DNA of 55,882 bases from Lysobacteraceae bacterium. Lineage in GTDB: Bacteria > Pseudomonadota > Gammaproteobacteria > Xanthomonadales > Rhodanobacteraceae. The DNA lies in NCBI GenBank assembly GCA_028866435.1, contig JAGWIC010000007.1, positions 1 through 55,882 of the forward strand. The letters run 5' to 3'. Made by a program: the position numbers and the translations under genes. The notes under the pieces were generated by a model. The model was not told the DNA's origin. It ran no database searches and saw nothing but the letters and a program-made list of their open reading frames with translations. Of the stretch, positions 34,270-44,931 are shown one piece after another. Every line of letters starts with the position of its first letter. Positions within the stretch are counted from its first letter, which is position 1.

Positions 34270-37200
34270 ATGGGATCGCCACGCGTGAACACTGGCCATC
34301 TGCTCGAACTGCTCAAGCTGCGCCGGCTGCGCGCGTTTCGGCGCCGCCGCGCCGCCGCCCGCACCCGGCCCGAGCAGGAGCCGGCGCTGCGCGCGGAGCT
34401 GTTCAGCGCCGAACAGATGGAACGCCATGGCCACGTGCTGGCCGCGCAACACCGGCTGCGCCGACGCCCGAGCGCCGACTTGCTGCTGGGCCGGTTGGCC
34501 GACAACGAGGCGGTGATCGCGCACACCTGCGAACGCCTGACCCAGGCCACCCGGCGCAAGCGCCGCATCACCCCCGCCGGCGAGTGGTTGCTGGACAATT
34601 TCTACCTGATCGAGGAGCAGATCCGGATCACCCTGCGTCACCTGCCCAAGGGCTACAGCCGCGAACTGCCGCAATTGGCGAGCGGCCCCTCGGCCGGATT
34701 GCCGCGGGTCTACGACATCGCGCTGGAAGTCATCGCCCATGGCGACGGCCGCATCGACACCGGCAGCCTGCGCCGTTTCATCGACGCATACCAGGAAGTG
34801 ACCCCGCTGAAGCTGGGCGAGCTGTGGGCGATCCCGATCATGCTGCGGCTGGCCCTGATCGAAAACCTGCGCCGGGTCGCCGCGCGGGTGATCGCCGACT
34901 GGCGTTTCCGCGGCAAGGCCGTGCGCTGGGCCGATGCGATGACCGCCACCGCCGCGCGCGACCCCAACAGCGTGGTGCTGGTGGTGGCCGACATGGCGCG
35001 CTCGCACCCGCCGATGAACGGCCCGTTCGTGGCCGAGATGGCGCGCCGGCTGCAGGGGCAGAGCCCGGCGCTGGCGCTGCCGCTGAGCTGGATCGAGCAG
35101 CGGCTGGCCGAATCGGGGCAAAGCATCGAGCACCTGATCCAGCTGGAGGCCCGGCAACAGGCCGCCGCCCAGGTATCGGTGGGCAACAGCATCGGCAGCC
35201 TGCGCGCCGCGTCGGCGATCGACTGGCGCGAATTCGTCGAGCGCTCCAGCCTGGTCGAGCGGCAGCTGCGCGATGACCCCGCGCGGGTCTACCCGGCGAT
35301 GGATTTCGCCACTCGCGACCACTACCGCCACGTGGTGGAGATGCTGGCGCGGCGGCACCGGATCGGCGAAATCGGCATCGCCGAGGCGGCACTGGGACTG
35401 GCCCATGCCGCCGCCGGCTCGCTCGCCGAATCGGGCCTGCCGCAGCACGTCGGCTTCTACCTGATCGACCGCGGCCTGCCGCAACTGGAGCAGCGACTCG
35501 GCATCCGCCCCCGGCTGGGCACCCGCCTGCACCGCTGTTTCGAGCGCGCGCCGGTCACGGTTTACCTCGGCCTGCTGGCGCTGTTCACCGCTGCCTTCGC
35601 GCAACCGCTGGTGCGGGCGGCGGCCGACTGCCTGTCGCCCTGGGCAGTGGCGGCGATCGCGGTGCCGGCGGTGATCCTGGCCAGCCAGCTGGGCAGCAGC
35701 CTGCTCAACTGGATGGCGACGCTGACCGTGCCGCCGCAGCCGCTGCCGCGGATGGACTATTCCGACGAGATCCCGACCGGCGCGCGCACGATGGTGGCGA
35801 TTCCCAGCCTGATCGGCAGCACGCAGGAGGTGGAGGCGCTGGTCGAGGCGCTGGAGGTGCGCTTCCTCGGCAACCGCAACGAACGCCTGCATTTCGCCCT
35901 GCTCACCGATTTCACCGATGCCGACCGCGAACACCTGCCCACCGACGACGCGCTGCTGCGGCTGGCGCGGCGGCGCATCGAGGCACTCAACGAGCGCTAC
36001 GCCAGTGCCGGGGTCGACCGCTTTTTCCTGTTCCACCGGCCCCGCCGCTGGAACAGCAGCGAACAGGCGTGGATCGGCCACGAACGCAAGCGCGGCAAGC
36101 TGGCCGACCTCAATGCCCTGCTGCGCGGCAATGGCCACGACCGCTTCATGCTGATCGTCGGCGACATCGCGGCGCTGCCGCGGGTGCAGTACGTGATCAC
36201 CCTGGACACCGATACCGAGCTGCCGCGCGATTCGGCGCAGGCTTTTGTCGGCAGCATCGACCACCCGCTCAATCGCGCGGTCTACGACCCGCGGAAGCGG
36301 CGCGTGGTCGGCGGCTACGCGATCCTGCAGCCGCGCGTCGGCATCAGCCTGCCCAGCACCGCGCGCTCGCGCTACGCCCAGCTGTACGGCGCCGACGCCG
36401 GCATCGACCCGTATACCCGGACAGTGTCGGACGTCTACCAGGACGTCTTCCACGAGGGCTCGTTCATCGGCAAGGGCATCTACGCGATCGACGCGTTCGA
36501 ACGCACGCTGGACGGCCGCTTCCCGCCGAACCGCATCCTCAGCCACGACCTGGTCGAAGGCTGCCACGCCCGCTGCGGCCTGCTCAGCGACGTGCAGCTG
36601 TTCGAGCAGTACCCGGCCCGTTACGGCGCCGACGTGAAGCGGCGGCACCGCTGGATTCGCGGCGACTGGCAACTGCTGCCGTGGCTGCTGCCGTGGGCGC
36701 CGACCGCGCGCGACGGCTGGCGCCGCAACGCGCTCACCGCGCTGTCGCGCTGGAAGATCCTCGACAACCTGCGCCGCAGCCTGGTGCCAAGCTCGCTGCT
36801 GGCGCTGCTGGTGACCGGCTGGCTGGTGATCTCGCCGGTGCTGTCGTGGACCCTCGCGGTGCTGGCGATGGTGCTGGTGCCGCCGCTGCTGGCGGCCCTG
36901 CTCGAGCTGGCGCAGAAACCGCGCGAGGTGCAGCTCGACCAGCACCTGCGGGCCGGCTTCCTGACCGGCATGCAGCATTTCGCGCGCATGCTGCTGGCGC
37001 TGGCCTGGCTGCCGCACGAGGTGCTGTACAGCCTCGATGCGATCGTGCGCACGCTGTGGCGCGTCGCGATCAGCCACCGCCACCTGTTGCAATGGCAAAC
37101 CTCGATCGAGGCCCAGCGGTGCGACGACCGCGCACCGTTGGCGCTGTGGCGAATGATGTGGATCGGCCCCGCCGTGGCCGTGCTGCTCGGCGCGGTCCTG

Positions 37201-40200
37201 GTCGTGGCACGGCCGGCCATGCTGCCGCTGGCCGCCCCGCTGTTGCTGCTGTGGCTGCTGTCGCCGCAGATCGCCTGGTGGATCAGCCAGCCACGGCGCG
37301 ACGAGGCCTTCGCACCGACGGCGGCGCAAACCCGCTTCCTGCGCGGCCTGGCGCGCCGGACCTGGGCGTTCTTCGAGAGCCACGTCGGGCCGGCCGAACA
37401 CTGGCTGCCACCGGACAACCTGCAGGAGCATCCGGGCCCGGCGATCGCCCATCGCACCTCGCCGACCAATATCGGCCTGGCCTTGCTGGCCAACCTGGCC
37501 GCCTACGACTTCGGCTTCATCAGTGCCGGGCGGCTACTCGATCGCAGCGCCCGAACCATCGCCACCATGCGGCAGATGGCACGCTACCGCGGCCACTTCT
37601 ACAACTGGTACGACACGCTCAGCCTGCAGCCGCTGGCGCCGCTGTACATCTCGGCGGTGGACAGCGGCAACCTGGCCGGCCACCTGCTGACCCTGCGCCC
37701 CGGCCTGCTGGAACTGCTCGACGCGCCGGTGTTTGCGCCGCGCGTGCTGCAGGGCCTGCTCGACACGCTGCAGCTGCTGCACGACGCCCTAGAGCCGGGC
37801 GACGGCGCCCGCATGGAACCGTTGCAGCAGGCGCTGCGGCAGGCCATGCAACACCCGCCCGCCACCACCGGCGCCGCGTCGAGCGCATTGCAAGGGCTGC
37901 TCGACCAGGCGCATGTGCTGGCCACCTCGCTGCAGCCCGAGCCCGGCGGCGATGCCGAATTCTGGCTGGCCGCGCTGCTGGAGCAGGTCAGCGAGCTGTG
38001 CGACGAGAGCGCCCGCTTCCAGCTGGACCCGGCCGATGACGACGACAACAGCTTCCAGGGCGTACCCAGCCTGCGCCAGCTGGCCCGCATCGAGCCGCTG
38101 TGCTGGCCTTCGCACTGCAACGCCGAGCTGGTCCGCGAGCGGGCCCACCAGCGCATCGAGGCGATCGAAAAGCTGGCGCACGAGGTCGGCGAGCTGGCCG
38201 CGATGGATTACCGCTTCCTGTACGACAACGCCCGCGACCTGCTGGCGATCGGCTACAACGTCGACCAGCGCCGGCTCGACCCCGGCTACTATGACCTGCT
38301 CGCCTCGGAGGCGCGGCTGGCCAGCTTCGTCGCCATCGCGCAGGGCCAGCTGCCGCAGGAGAACTGGTTCTCGCTGGGCCGCCTGCTGACCACCAGCGGC
38401 GGGCGGCCGGTACTGCTGTCGTGGACCGGCTCGATGTTCGAGTACCTGATGCCGAACCTGGTGATGCCAAGCTACCCCGGCACCCTGCTGGAGCAGACCT
38501 GCCAGGCGGCGGTGGCGCGGCAGATCGAATACGGCCACCAGCTGAACCTGCCCTGGGGCGTGTCCGAGTCGGGCTACCACACGGTGGACGCGCACCTGAC
38601 CTACCAGTACCGCGCCTTCGGCGTGCCCGGCCTCGGCCTCAAGCGCGGGCTCGGCGACGACGTGGTGATCGCGCCCTACGCCAGCGTGCTGGCGATGACG
38701 GTGGCAGCGGCGGCGGCGACCAGGAACCTGCAGCGGCTCGCCGGCGCGGGTGCGCAGGGTCGCTACGGCATGTACGAGGCGATCGACTACACCCCGGCAC
38801 GCCTGCCGGTGGGCCAGGACTCGGCCCTGGTGCAATCGTTCATGGCCCATCACCAGGGCATGAGCCTGCTGGCGCTGGACTACGCCCTGCTCGACCAGCC
38901 GATGCAGCGGCGCTTTGCCTCCGAGCCGCCGTTCCAGGCCACCAGCCTGCTGCTGCAGGAGCGCATTCCCCGCACCGCCGCCGAATACCTGCATGCCTCC
39001 GGTTTCCCCGACGGCAATGGCGGCGCACCGGCCAGCGAGGCGCGGCTGCGCATCTTCAGCAACCCCGACCGGCCGCGCCCGGCGCTGCAGCTGCTGTCCA
39101 ACGGCCGCTACCACGTGATGCTGAGCAGCGCCGGCGGCGGCTACAGCCGCCGTGGCGAGCTGGCCGTGACGCGCTGGCGCGAGGACGTCACCCGCGACCA
39201 CTGGGGCATGTTCTGCTACCTGCGCGACGTCGCCAGCGGCGACTACTGGTCCACCGCCTACCAACCGACGCGGCGCAAGACCGAACTGTTCGAGGCGATC
39301 TTCTCCGAGGCGCGCGCCGAGTTCCGCGTGCGCGAGCGCGAATTCGACAGCCACACCGAGATCGTGGTGTCGCCCGAAGACGACATCGAGCTGCGCCGCA
39401 CCCGCATCACCAACCGCAGCCGCCAGCGCCGCAGCATCGAGCTGACCAGCTACGCCGAGGTGGTGCTGGCGCCGGCGGTCGCCGATGCGGCCCACCCGGC
39501 CTTCAGCAAGCTGTTCGTGCAGACCGAACTGCTGCCCGAGCTGCAGGCCATCCTGTGCAGCCGCCGCCCGCGCTCGCGCGAGGAGTCGGTGCCGTGGATG
39601 TGCCACCTGCTGGCGGTGCACGATGCCGATATCGACGCCATCTCCTACGAGACCGACCGCGCCCGCTTCATCGGCCGTGGCCGCAGCACGGCGCAGCCGC
39701 AGCTGCTCGACCGCGAACAGGCCGCGCTGTCCAACAGCGCCGGCTCGGTGCTCGATCCGATCGTGGCCATCCGCTGCCGCATCACGCTGGAGCCGGAGCA
39801 GTCGGCCACGGTCGATTTCGTCACCGGCCTGGCCGAGCAGCGGGACGGCTGCCTGCGGCTGATCGGCAAGTACCGCGACCGGCACCTGGCCGACCGCGTG
39901 TTCGACCTGGCCTGGACCCACAGCCAGGTGCTGCTGCGCCAGCTCAACGCCAGCCTCGCCGACGCGCAGCTGTACGAGCACATGGCCACCGCGATCGTCT
40001 ATCCCAACGCCAGCATGCGCGCGGAACCGGCGGTGCTGCGCGGCAACCGCCGCGGCCAGTCCGGGCTCTGGGGCCAGTCCATTTCCGGCGACCTGCCGAT
40101 CGTGCTGCTGCAGATCGCCGACCCGGCGCGGATCGAACTGGCGCGCCAGCTGGTGCAGGCGCATGCGTACTGGCGCCAGAAGGGGCTGGCGGTGGACCTG

Positions 40201-42963
40201 GTGATCTGGAGCGAGGACAGCGCCGGCTACCGGCAGGACCTGCAGGCCCAGATCATGGGCCTGATCACCTCCGGCAGCGAGGCCGGCCTGCTCGATCGGC
40301 CCGGCGGCATCTTCGTGCGGCCGGCACAGCAACTCTCAAGCGAGGACCGCATGCTGGTGCAGGCCTGCGCCCGCATCGTGCTGGCCGATCACCGCGGCAG
40401 CCTGGCCGAGCAGATCGTGCGGCACCCGGTGGAGACCCATGCGCCGCTGCTGGTGCCCAGCCGCAGCGAGCAGCCCGACGGCACCGCCGCGATGCCGGCC
40501 GCGCCGCCGGCGGCCCCGCCGCCGGGCAACCCGTACGGCGGCTTCAGCGCCGACGGCCGCGAGTATGTGATCCGCCTGTTGCCGGGCGAGGCGACGCCGG
40601 CGCCATGGGCCAACGTGCTGGCGAACCCGCATTTCGGCACGGTGATCTCGGAAAGCGGCGGCGCCTATACCTGGGGCGAGAACGCGCACGAGTTCCGCCT
40701 CACGCCCTGGCACAACGACCCGGTCGGCGACGGCAGTGGCGAGGCGATCTACCTGCGCGACGAGGAAACCGGCCAGCTGTGGTCGCCGACCCCGCTGCCC
40801 TGCCGCGGCAACGGCGCCTATGTCACCCGCCACGGCTTCGGCTACAGCGTGTTCGAGCACGAGGAGCAGGGCATCCGCAGCGAGCTGTGGGTGTATGTGG
40901 CGCTGGACGCCTCGGTGAAATTCTCGGTGCTGAAGCTGTCCAACCACGGCGGCCGCACCCGCAGGCTCGGCGTCACCGCCTACGTCGAATGGCTGCTCGG
41001 CGACCTGCGCGAGAAGACCGCGATGCACGTGGTCACCGCGTCGGACCCCGGCAGCGGCGCGCTGTTCGCCCGCAACAGCTACAACACCGAGTTCCCGAAC
41101 CGGGTCGCGTTCTTCGATCTCGACGACGGCGAACGGGCTGCCACCGGCGACCGCGGCGAGTTCCTCGGTCGCAACGGCAGCATGCGCTCGCCGGCGGCGC
41201 TGGCCCGCACCCAGCTGTCCGGCCGCCTCGGCCCCGGCCTCGACCCCTGCGCCGCGCTGCAGTCGCGTCTGCAGCTGGAGCACGGCGAGGAGCGCCAGCT
41301 GATCTTCCGCCTCGGCCTGGGCCGCGACCCGGCCGATGCCAGCGCGCTGGTGCACCGCTTCCGCGGCAGCGGTTCGGCCGCCGACGCGCTGGCCAGGGTG
41401 CGCGCGCACTGGGATCGCACCCTGGGCGCGGTACAGGTACGCACGCCGGAACCGGCGCTGGACCTGCTGGCCAACGGCTGGCTGCTGTACCAGACCATCG
41501 CCTGCCGCATGTGGGCGCGCAGCGGCTACTACCAGTCCGGCGGCGCATTCGGCTTCCGCGACCAGCTGCAGGATTCGATGGCGACCCTGCACGCCGCGCC
41601 CGAGCTGGCACGCGCCCAGCTGCTGCTGAGCGCGGCGCACCAGTTCGTCGAAGGCGACGTGCAGCACTGGTGGCACCCGCCGCTCGATCGCGGCGTGCGC
41701 ACCGCCTGCTCCGACGACTACCTGTGGTTGCCGCTGGCGACCAGCCGCTACGTGCTGGCCACCGGCGATCTGGCCGTGCTCGATGTGCGGGTGGGGTATG
41801 TCGAAGGCCGCCCGCTGCATCCGGGCGAGGAATCCTATTACGACCTGGCGCAGCCCTCGGGCATCGACGAAACGCTTTACCAGCACTGCGTGCGGGCGAT
41901 CGAGCACAACCTGCCGCGCGGCGCGCACGGCCTGCCGCTGATCGGCAGCGGCGACTGGAACGACGGCATGAACCGGGTCGGCGAGGGCGGCCGCGGCGAA
42001 AGCGTGTGGCTCGGCTTCTTCGCCGCCGAGGTCATGCAGCGCTTCGCCGCGGTGGCCCGCCTGCACGGCGACGACGACTTCGCGCAGCATTGCGGCAACG
42101 AGGTGGAAAAGTTGCGCGACGCGCTGGAAAGGCACGCCTGGGACGGCGCCTGGTATCGCCGTGCCTGGTTCGACGACGGCACCGCGCTGGGTGCCCATGG
42201 CAACCTGGAGTGCCGCATCGACTCGATCGCGCAGAGCTGGTCGGTGCTCTCCGGCATGGGCACCGCCGAACGGCAGCGGCAGGCGATGGACTCGCTCGAC
42301 CGGCAGCTGGTGCGGCGCGAGGCGGGGCTGATCCAGCTGCTCGACCCGCCATTCGACAAGTCGCCGATGGACCCCGGCTACATCAAGGGCTACGTGCCCG
42401 GCGTGCGCGAGAACGGCGGCCAGTACACGCATGCGGCGATCTGGGCCACGATGGCCTTTGCCCAGCTCGGCGACAGCGCCCGCGCATGGGAATTGCTGCG
42501 CATGATCAACCCGGTCAACCACGGCCTCGATGCCGCCCAGGTGGAGGTCTACAAGGTCGAGCCGTACGTGGTCAGCGCCGACGTCTACGCGGTCGAGCCG
42601 CATGTCGGCCGCGGCGGCTGGAGCTGGTACACCGGCTCGGCCGGCTGGATGTACCGGCTGATGGTCGAATCCCTGCTCGGCCTGCGGCTGGAGGCCGGCC
42701 AGCTGCGCTTCGCGCCCGTCCTGCCGGCAAGCTGGAGCGGCTACGCGATGCGCTACCGCTACGGCGAGACCTGGTACCAGATCGAGGTACGGCAGGTCGA
42801 TGCCGGCGCCGAGCCGTGGGTCGCGCTGGATGGCGCCACCCAGGCCGACGGCCGCATTCCGCTGCGCGACGACCGCGGCGAGCACCGGGTGGCGATCGAG
42901 TACCCGCGCAGCGGCCGCGGCGCAGGCGCGCCCGAACCGCGGACGGCGGCTCCAGTGCGCTGA
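34270..42963 (+). CDS. ndvB: Cyclic beta-1,2-glucan synthase (NdvB/Cgs type)
   Basis: Giant inner-membrane enzyme that builds, elongates and cyclises beta-1,2-glucan for the periplasm. The 2897-aa product fits the family. In order: N-terminal region with a membrane pair (about 430-480), a GT84-type transferase domain with LDTDTELPRD (about 645) and RRHRWIRGDW (about 790), then further membrane segments (about 840-1007). A glycoamylase-type domain (about 1350-1560) and two GT36-associated supersandwich domains follow. The GH94 phosphorylase-like domain has the catalytic Asp in GSGDWNDGM (about 2560). No frameshift is seen. ATG 34270 is taken as start although its ribosome site is weak. A GGDEF-EAL gene lies upstream and an HD-GYP gene downstream. 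Confidence 0.95.
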   Translation: MGSPRVNTGHLLELLKLRRLRAFRRRRAAARTRPEQEPALRAELFSAEQMERHGHVLAAQHRLRRRPSADLLLGRLADNEAVIAHTCERLTQATRRKRRITPAGEWLLDNFYLIEEQIRITLRHLPKGYSRELPQLASGPSAGLPRVYDIALEVIAHGDGRIDTGSLRRFIDAYQEVTPLKLGELWAIPIMLRLALIENLRRVAARVIADWRFRGKAVRWADAMTATAARDPNSVVLVVADMARSHPPMNGPFVAEMARRLQGQSPALALPLSWIEQRLAESGQSIEHLIQLEARQQAAAQVSVGNSIGSLRAASAIDWREFVERSSLVERQLRDDPARVYPAMDFATRDHYRHVVEMLARRHRIGEIGIAEAALGLAHAAAGSLAESGLPQHVGFYLIDRGLPQLEQRLGIRPRLGTRLHRCFERAPVTVYLGLLALFTAAFAQPLVRAAADCLSPWAVAAIAVPAVILASQLGSSLLNWMATLTVPPQPLPRMDYSDEIPTGARTMVAIPSLIGSTQEVEALVEALEVRFLGNRNERLHFALLTDFTDADREHLPTDDALLRLARRRIEALNERYASAGVDRFFLFHRPRRWNSSEQAWIGHERKRGKLADLNALLRGNGHDRFMLIVGDIAALPRVQYVITLDTDTELPRDSAQAFVGSIDHPLNRAVYDPRKRRVVGGYAILQPRVGISLPSTARSRYAQLYGADAGIDPYTRTVSDVYQDVFHEGSFIGKGIYAIDAFERTLDGRFPPNRILSHDLVEGCHARCGLLSDVQLFEQYPARYGADVKRRHRWIRGDWQLLPWLLPWAPTARDGWRRNALTALSRWKILDNLRRSLVPSSLLALLVTGWLVISPVLSWTLAVLAMVLVPPLLAALLELAQKPREVQLDQHLRAGFLTGMQHFARMLLALAWLPHEVLYSLDAIVRTLWRVAISHRHLLQWQTSIEAQRCDDRAPLALWRMMWIGPAVAVLLGAVLVVARPAMLPLAAPLLLLWLLSPQIAWWISQPRRDEAFAPTAAQTRFLRGLARRTWAFFESHVGPAEHWLPPDNLQEHPGPAIAHRTSPTNIGLALLANLAAYDFGFISAGRLLDRSARTIATMRQMARYRGHFYNWYDTLSLQPLAPLYISAVDSGNLAGHLLTLRPGLLELLDAPVFAPRVLQGLLDTLQLLHDALEPGDGARMEPLQQALRQAMQHPPATTGAASSALQGLLDQAHVLATSLQPEPGGDAEFWLAALLEQVSELCDESARFQLDPADDDDNSFQGVPSLRQLARIEPLCWPSHCNAELVRERAHQRIEAIEKLAHEVGELAAMDYRFLYDNARDLLAIGYNVDQRRLDPGYYDLLASEARLASFVAIAQGQLPQENWFSLGRLLTTSGGRPVLLSWTGSMFEYLMPNLVMPSYPGTLLEQTCQAAVARQIEYGHQLNLPWGVSESGYHTVDAHLTYQYRAFGVPGLGLKRGLGDDVVIAPYASVLAMTVAAAAATRNLQRLAGAGAQGRYGMYEAIDYTPARLPVGQDSALVQSFMAHHQGMSLLALDYALLDQPMQRRFASEPPFQATSLLLQERIPRTAAEYLHASGFPDGNGGAPASEARLRIFSNPDRPRPALQLLSNGRYHVMLSSAGGGYSRRGELAVTRWREDVTRDHWGMFCYLRDVASGDYWSTAYQPTRRKTELFEAIFSEARAEFRVREREFDSHTEIVVSPEDDIELRRTRITNRSRQRRSIELTSYAEVVLAPAVADAAHPAFSKLFVQTELLPELQAILCSRRPRSREESVPWMCHLLAVHDADIDAISYETDRARFIGRGRSTAQPQLLDREQAALSNSAGSVLDPIVAIRCRITLEPEQSATVDFVTGLAEQRDGCLRLIGKYRDRHLADRVFDLAWTHSQVLLRQLNASLADAQLYEHMATAIVYPNASMRAEPAVLRGNRRGQSGLWGQSISGDLPIVLLQIADPARIELARQLVQAHAYWRQKGLAVDLVIWSEDSAGYRQDLQAQIMGLITSGSEAGLLDRPGGIFVRPAQQLSSEDRMLVQACARIVLADHRGSLAEQIVRHPVETHAPLLVPSRSEQPDGTAAMPAAPPAAPPPGNPYGGFSADGREYVIRLLPGEATPAPWANVLANPHFGTVISESGGAYTWGENAHEFRLTPWHNDPVGDGSGEAIYLRDEETGQLWSPTPLPCRGNGAYVTRHGFGYSVFEHEEQGIRSELWVYVALDASVKFSVLKLSNHGGRTRRLGVTAYVEWLLGDLREKTAMHVVTASDPGSGALFARNSYNTEFPNRVAFFDLDDGERAATGDRGEFLGRNGSMRSPAALARTQLSGRLGPGLDPCAALQSRLQLEHGEERQLIFRLGLGRDPADASALVHRFRGSGSAADALARVRAHWDRTLGAVQVRTPEPALDLLANGWLLYQTIACRMWARSGYYQSGGAFGFRDQLQDSMATLHAAPELARAQLLLSAAHQFVEGDVQHWWHPPLDRGVRTACSDDYLWLPLATSRYVLATGDLAVLDVRVGYVEGRPLHPGEESYYDLAQPSGIDETLYQHCVRAIEHNLPRGAHGLPLIGSGDWNDGMNRVGEGGRGESVWLGFFAAEVMQRFAAVARLHGDDDFAQHCGNEVEKLRDALERHAWDGAWYRRAWFDDGTALGAHGNLECRIDSIAQSWSVLSGMGTAERQRQAMDSLDRQLVRREAGLIQLLDPPFDKSPMDPGYIKGYVPGVRENGGQYTHAAIWATMAFAQLGDSARAWELLRMINPVNHGLDAAQVEVYKVEPYVVSADVYAVEPHVGRGGWSWYTGSAGWMYRLMVESLLGLRLEAGQLRFAPVLPASWSGYAMRYRYGETWYQIEVRQVDAGAEPWVALDGATQADGRIPLRDDRGEHRVAIEYPRSGRGAGAPEPRTAAPVR

Positions 42964-43040
42964 ACGCCGTCCTCGGCCCGGTGCGGTGGCGGTGGTGCTA
43001 ACGTCACGCCAGACCCTTCCGTATCACCGGAGCCCGCGCC

Positions 43041-43706
43041 GTGGTGTTCGAAACCGCCCTCCGCTTCATCCCGCTGGCCTTTGCCGCGCTGCTGCCGCTG
43101 CTCAACCCGCTCGGCTCGGCGTTGATCCTGATGGGCATCGTCGGCGACGAGCCGCCCGAGGTCTATCGCCAGCTGGCCTGGCGCGTGGCGCTGGGCATGC
43201 TCGGTTTCGTGGCGGTGATCGAGCTGCTGGGGGCATGGATACTGAAGTTCTTCGGCATCAGCCTGCCGGTGCTGCAGGTCGGCGGCGGGCTGACCCTGGC
43301 CGTGATGGGCTGGAACATGCTCAATGCGCGCGATCCCCCGCCCGGCGATGCGCCCGCGGCCCGGCCCGATGTCCAGACGGTGATGAACCAGGTGTTCTAC
43401 CCGCTGACCTTTCCGCTGACGGTGGGCCCTGGCGTAATCGTGGTGGTGCTGACCCTCAGCGCGCACGCCTCCGGCCCGGACTGGCCGGCCAGCCTGCTGG
43501 CGCATGCGGCGATCTTCGTCGCCGCGATGCTGCTGGCGGTACTGGTGTACTTCAGCTACGCCTATGCGCCCCGGCTGAACCGGATGCTGCCGGTGCATGC
43601 GGTCAGCGGCGTGCAGCGGCTGATTTCCTTCATCCTGCTGTGCATCGGCGCGCAGATCGCCTGGGGCGGGGTGGCGACCCTGCTGGGTTCGCTGCCGACG
43701 CACTGA
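43041..43706 (+). CDS. MarC family integral membrane protein
   Basis: A 221-aa protein with six predicted membrane helices and the family's early L-N-P-x-G motif (PLLNPLGSALI). A second half repeats the pattern (YPLTFPLTVGPGVIVVVLTL). MarC proteins were named from the mar locus, but their function is unknown. The start is GTG 43041 after CCGGAG. It follows ndvB by 77 bp on the same strand and is convergent with the HD-GYP gene after only 19 bp. Confidence 0.92.
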   Translation: MVFETALRFIPLAFAALLPLLNPLGSALILMGIVGDEPPEVYRQLAWRVALGMLGFVAVIELLGAWILKFFGISLPVLQVGGGLTLAVMGWNMLNARDPPPGDAPAARPDVQTVMNQVFYPLTFPLTVGPGVIVVVLTLSAHASGPDWPASLLAHAAIFVAAMLLAVLVYFSYAYAPRLNRMLPVHAVSGVQRLISFILLCIGAQIAWGGVATLLGSLPTH

Positions 43707-43725
43707 GCGGCGGGCGGCGGGTCGC

Positions 43726-44931
43726 TCAGCGAAGCAGCAGGGCGGGGACGTCGATGTCCCAGTCGCGGGGATCCTCGATGCCGACGATGCTGTCGGCCGG
43801 GTCCTCCAGGTCCACCAGGACGGGCGCCAGTTCCTCGTTCGAGGGCAGCGCGCGGAACGCCCGCACGATCGGGCTGAGCGAGCTGCCGCGGCCTTGCACC
43901 AGCACCACGGCCAGCCGACCGGACGCCAGCCGCACCAGGGTGCCGGTGGGGTAGATGCCGATCATCTTGACGAAGGCATGGAACAGCTGGCGGTCGAAGT
44001 GGCCCTCCTGCCACTCGGCCATGCGGCGGATCGCCTCGGCGGGCTGCCACGCGTCCTTGTAGCAGCGTTCGGAAGTGATCGCGTCGTAGACGTCGCAGAT
44101 CGCGCCCATGCGCGCCGCGCGGCTGAGATCGTCGCCGGAGAGCTTGTCCGGGTAGCCGTTGCCGTCGACCTTTTCATGATGGTGCAGGCAGACGTCCAGC
44201 ACCACCTTGCTGGTGCCCGGCTGCTGGCACAGGATGTCCCAGCCCAGCACCGGGTGCAGGCGCACCGAGATCATCTCCAGCGGACTGAGCCGTCCCGGCT
44301 TGTTCAGTACCGCATCGGCCACACCGACCTTGCCGATATCGTGCAGCAGGCCGGCCATGCCAAGCTCCCGCAGGGGCTCGCCCTCGATGCCGAGCCGGCG
44401 CCCCAGCGCCATCATCAGGGCGGCGACGGCCACCGAATGCAGGTAGGTGTAGTCGTCCTTCTTCTTCAGCCGCAGGACGCTGAGGATCGCCTCGGGATTG
44501 CTGGTGATGGAATGACCCACCTCCTCGACGATCTCGACCGCCGCATCCATGCTCAAGGCCTTGCCCATGCGGGCATCGGCGAACAGCGACTTGACCACGC
44601 CCCTGGCGCGATCGCGGATACGCTCGGCCTGCGCCACCTCGCTGCCGAAATCGCTGCGCGGCACCGCTGCCTCAACCGGCGGAGGCTCCGGCTCCGGCGC
44701 GGCGGCGATCGGCGGCGCTGGCGCCGCGGCCACCGCGACATCCGCGCCCTTGCGCGTATCGATCCAGACTTCCTTGTCGCCCAGCGAAAGCAGGGTCTGC
44801 AGCGTCTTGTCGTCGGCCACCAGGAACGAACCCTTCCAGAACGGATGGTCCATCCAGCGGCCGGCGATCTTGCGCACGAACATGCCGCGGGTCACCTGGC
44901 TGATGGGTATCTTTTTTACGGCCTGCGGCAT
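43726..44931 (-). CDS. HD-GYP domain phosphodiesterase with DUF3391
   Basis: Predicted cyclic-di-GMP phosphodiesterase. The 401-aa protein has an N-terminal DUF3391 (about 5-60, KIPISQVTRGMFV), a Pro/Ala-rich linker (about 66-90) and the HD-GYP domain. In that domain the signatures LLHDIGK (His197-Asp198) and HHHEKVDGNGYPDKL (GYP at 259-261) are intact. There is no receiver domain, signal peptide or membrane segment. ATG 44931 is chosen (MPQAVKKIPIS); upstream extension would need a TTG. It is the second cyclic-di-GMP gene flanking ndvB. Confidence 0.93.
   Translation of the reverse strand: MPQAVKKIPISQVTRGMFVRKIAGRWMDHPFWKGSFLVADDKTLQTLLSLGDKEVWIDTRKGADVAVAAAPAPPIAAAPEPEPPPVEAAVPRSDFGSEVAQAERIRDRARGVVKSLFADARMGKALSMDAAVEIVEEVGHSITSNPEAILSVLRLKKKDDYTYLHSVAVAALMMALGRRLGIEGEPLRELGMAGLLHDIGKVGVADAVLNKPGRLSPLEMISVRLHPVLGWDILCQQPGTSKVVLDVCLHHHEKVDGNGYPDKLSGDDLSRAARMGAICDVYDAITSERCYKDAWQPAEAIRRMAEWQEGHFDRQLFHAFVKMIGIYPTGTLVRLASGRLAVVLVQGRGSSLSPIVRAFRALPSNEELAPVLVDLEDPADSIVGIEDPRDWDIDVPALLLR

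Noticed and set aside
34001-34282. N-terminal extension of the GNAT protein by 94 residues
   Set aside because: ATG 34000 has an excellent ribosome-binding site and begins the GNAT fold; the upstream part is low-complexity.
38421-43001. Open frame of 1526 codons overlapping the glucan synthase gene
   Set aside because: It lies on the same strand in another frame, with Arg/Ala/Gly-rich composition and no domain; ndvB explains the region.
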